Shown: piece by piece, positions 58,312 through 59,400 of the stretch | How positions within the stretch are numbered: the first letter of the stretch is position 1 | How the letters are laid out: every line of letters begins with the position of its first letter | NCBI GenBank assembly: GCA_900549345.1 | Contig: UROC01000003.1 | Span: 1-59,400, forward strand | From: an uncultured Collinsella sp. | GTDB taxonomy: Bacteria; Actinomycetota; Coriobacteriia; Coriobacteriales; Coriobacteriaceae | Length of the DNA stretch: 59,400 nucleotides | Direction of reading: 5' to 3' | The notes under the pieces: model-generated | Databases searched by the model: none | Told to the model about the DNA's origin: nothing | What the model saw: only the letters and a program-made list of their open reading frames with translations | Translations under genes and position numbers: made by a program

Positions 58312-58412
58312 ATGGACGTGACGAACAATATGAATGTTGATCCATCCTCGATATCAAGACGGTCATTAGTGCTGAGGAGTACAAGCGACTGGTGGGTAAA
58401 CACGACGTTTAA
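58312..58412 (+). pseudogene. Frameshifted small ORF of the integrative element
   Basis: GGAGGA precedes ATG 58312 (MDVTNNMNVDP). After a one-base frame change the next frame reads LDIKTVISAEEYKRLVGKHD and stops at TAA 58410-58412. The second part looks like real protein (helical, charged), so a small gene with one frameshift is the simplest reading. Confidence 0.4.
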
Positions 58413-58424
58413 GTTAGATATCTG

Positions 58425-59330
58425 AGATGGGATGCTTTGACGTTGCACTGGTCGACCATTGCGTACCTTAATGTGGTATCTATTATTATGGCCAAGGAGC
58501 ACCAGGACTTGTTCGATGGGCATGCCTTTGTCGATTGCCTTTGTGGCAAGCGTTCTTCTGAACTTATGAGAGTGGACCCTTCCTAAATCAAGCTCGCGCT
58601 CCAGTTTCTAAGCAACGCCTCGACGCCGCCAATTTACAGTCTCTCGTGCGGCGCCTTGCTCGACACGAAGAGGGCTTCCGGGCTGCCCATTCGGGTAGAC
58701 AGGTAATTCTAAATATGGACTTTAGTCTTTGCATCAAAATAGACGATGCGGTTCTTATTGCCCTTGCCGTGTATGATGCACTCCCGATTGATGGTGTCGA
58801 TGGAGTTCCTGTCCAACGAGACGATTTCGCCTACGCGCATGTCGGTAGAGCGCAACAGGTCGATCAGGGCAAGGTTTCAGGGCAACCCGCAGTTATCGCA
58901 AAGAATCTCGCGACTTTGTCGCCATACGTTTCCCTTATGAGTTGTGGAGCCTTGACTCTTTTAATGCGTTTGACCGGGCTTTTGATGATATGGTCTTCGT
59001 CTTCGAGCCATGAGTAGAAGCTTGAGATGATTCTTCGGACGTTATCAACGGTGACGTGAGTGACGCCGGCTTTTTGCTGATAGTTGGAAAGATAGGACCT
59101 AATTTCTTCGGTTTCCAAGTCACAAGCTGGCGCATCGAACGATTCAAGCATTTTTTTGATGGTGGCTTCGTAGTAGAAGATGCTCCTATCCGAGCAGCCT
59201 TCGAGGCGTTTTGCAAACAGAAATAGATCTAGGAATGATTCGCTTTCAAACTCGCCGCCGCCTTCGGCTAGCTGGCTTTCATCGAAAGGGCAGTGCGATA
59301 AAACTATTTCGAGCTGCCGGCGTCCGCCGT
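58425..59330 (-). pseudogene. Tyrosine recombinase/integrase, broken by frameshifts and stops
   Basis: On the minus strand the pieces join into one phage-type integrase. The N-terminal SAM-like domain reads EEIRSYLSNYQQKAGVTHVT and IISSFYSWLEDEDHIIKSPV. The catalytic part reads LIDLLRSTDMRVGEIVSLDR (Arg box), HGKGNKNRIVYFDAK (Lys), VHSHKFRRTLATKAIDKGMP (HxxR) and IEQVLVLLGH. I see a frameshift after AGCPET (near 58868), stops after KVHI (near 58706) and ERL (near 58634), another frameshift near 58605, and no clear Tyr region after LLGHNN. It is therefore inactive as written. Confidence 0.8.
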
Positions 59331-59400
59331 GAATCGGCCACGGCTCCGCGGCCGGGTGGCACCTCCGCTACGCCGCGTCAAGGGGGCCCATGAGACCCCG

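Noticed and set aside
58646..59017. A plus-strand 123-residue frame near the right end
   Set aside because: It is the reverse of the integrase remnant; the minus strand gives clear recombinase motifs.

Overview
The window is high-GC chromosomal DNA, most likely from a Coriobacteriia gut actinobacterium close to Collinsella. This placement is an inference from codon and base composition, a GlnR-like orphan regulator next to a GS-family gene, a disA-ispD-ispF-cysS-rlmB cluster, lactate-racemase and Feo iron genes, and many REP-like palindromes. No 16S or other decisive marker is present. Most of the sequence is housekeeping or metabolic, cut by one insertion sequence and a decayed integrative element at the right end.

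Layout. 1-4.5 kb: hisS and ppc. 4.5-9.8 kb: a nickel-pincer lactate racemase locus (larA-larD facing larB-larC-tetR) bordered by nested palindromic repeats. 9.8-13 kb: serB, aspS and an HPr-like protein with Asp at position 46. 13-16.5 kb: ferrous iron uptake (feoA, feoA, feoB, Cys-rich FeoB partner). 16.5-18.5 kb: an Old-Yellow-Enzyme/FadH-type reductase. 18.6-22.8 kb: regulators (FCD remnant, AlbA_2-type protein, GntR, LacI). 23-25 kb: a glutamine-synthetase-family protein lacking several catalytic residues, followed by an OmpR/GlnR-like regulator. 25-30.2 kb: small unknown proteins, HtrA protease, ligA. 30.2-36.5 kb: a MerR-regulated MATE exporter and a heterodimeric ABC exporter. 36.5-40.5 kb: a PD-(D/E)XK-like protein bracketed by two copies of one hairpin, then moaA and a moaC-mobB fusion. 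40.5-42.3 kb: an IS3-family element abutting a headless membrane-protein gene. 42.5-50.5 kb: clpC, a RelB-like/PIN toxin-antitoxin pair, pepD, hipBA, and mntP under a yybP-ykoY (manganese) riboswitch. 50.6-56.2 kb: disA-ispD-ispF-cysS-rlmB-yacP. 56.4-59.4 kb: tRNA-Thr(TGT) followed by a decayed integrative element (unknown zinc-binding-type protein, excisionase-like protein, broken tyrosine recombinase).

The most unusual signals are: (i) the GS-family protein with four catalytic positions changed; (ii) two repeat families with the same architecture, a conserved core inside long outer arms whose sequence differs between copies but still pairs; (iii) the nuclease-like gene flanked by duplicate hairpins; (iv) a lar locus whose LarC lacks its C-terminal domain; (v) the HPr with S46 replaced by Asp; and (vi) several well-formed operator-like dyads (lar, feo, AlbA_2 gene, relB-PIN, hipBA, MerR promoter). 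All functions are inferred by reading the translated sequence; no database search was run.
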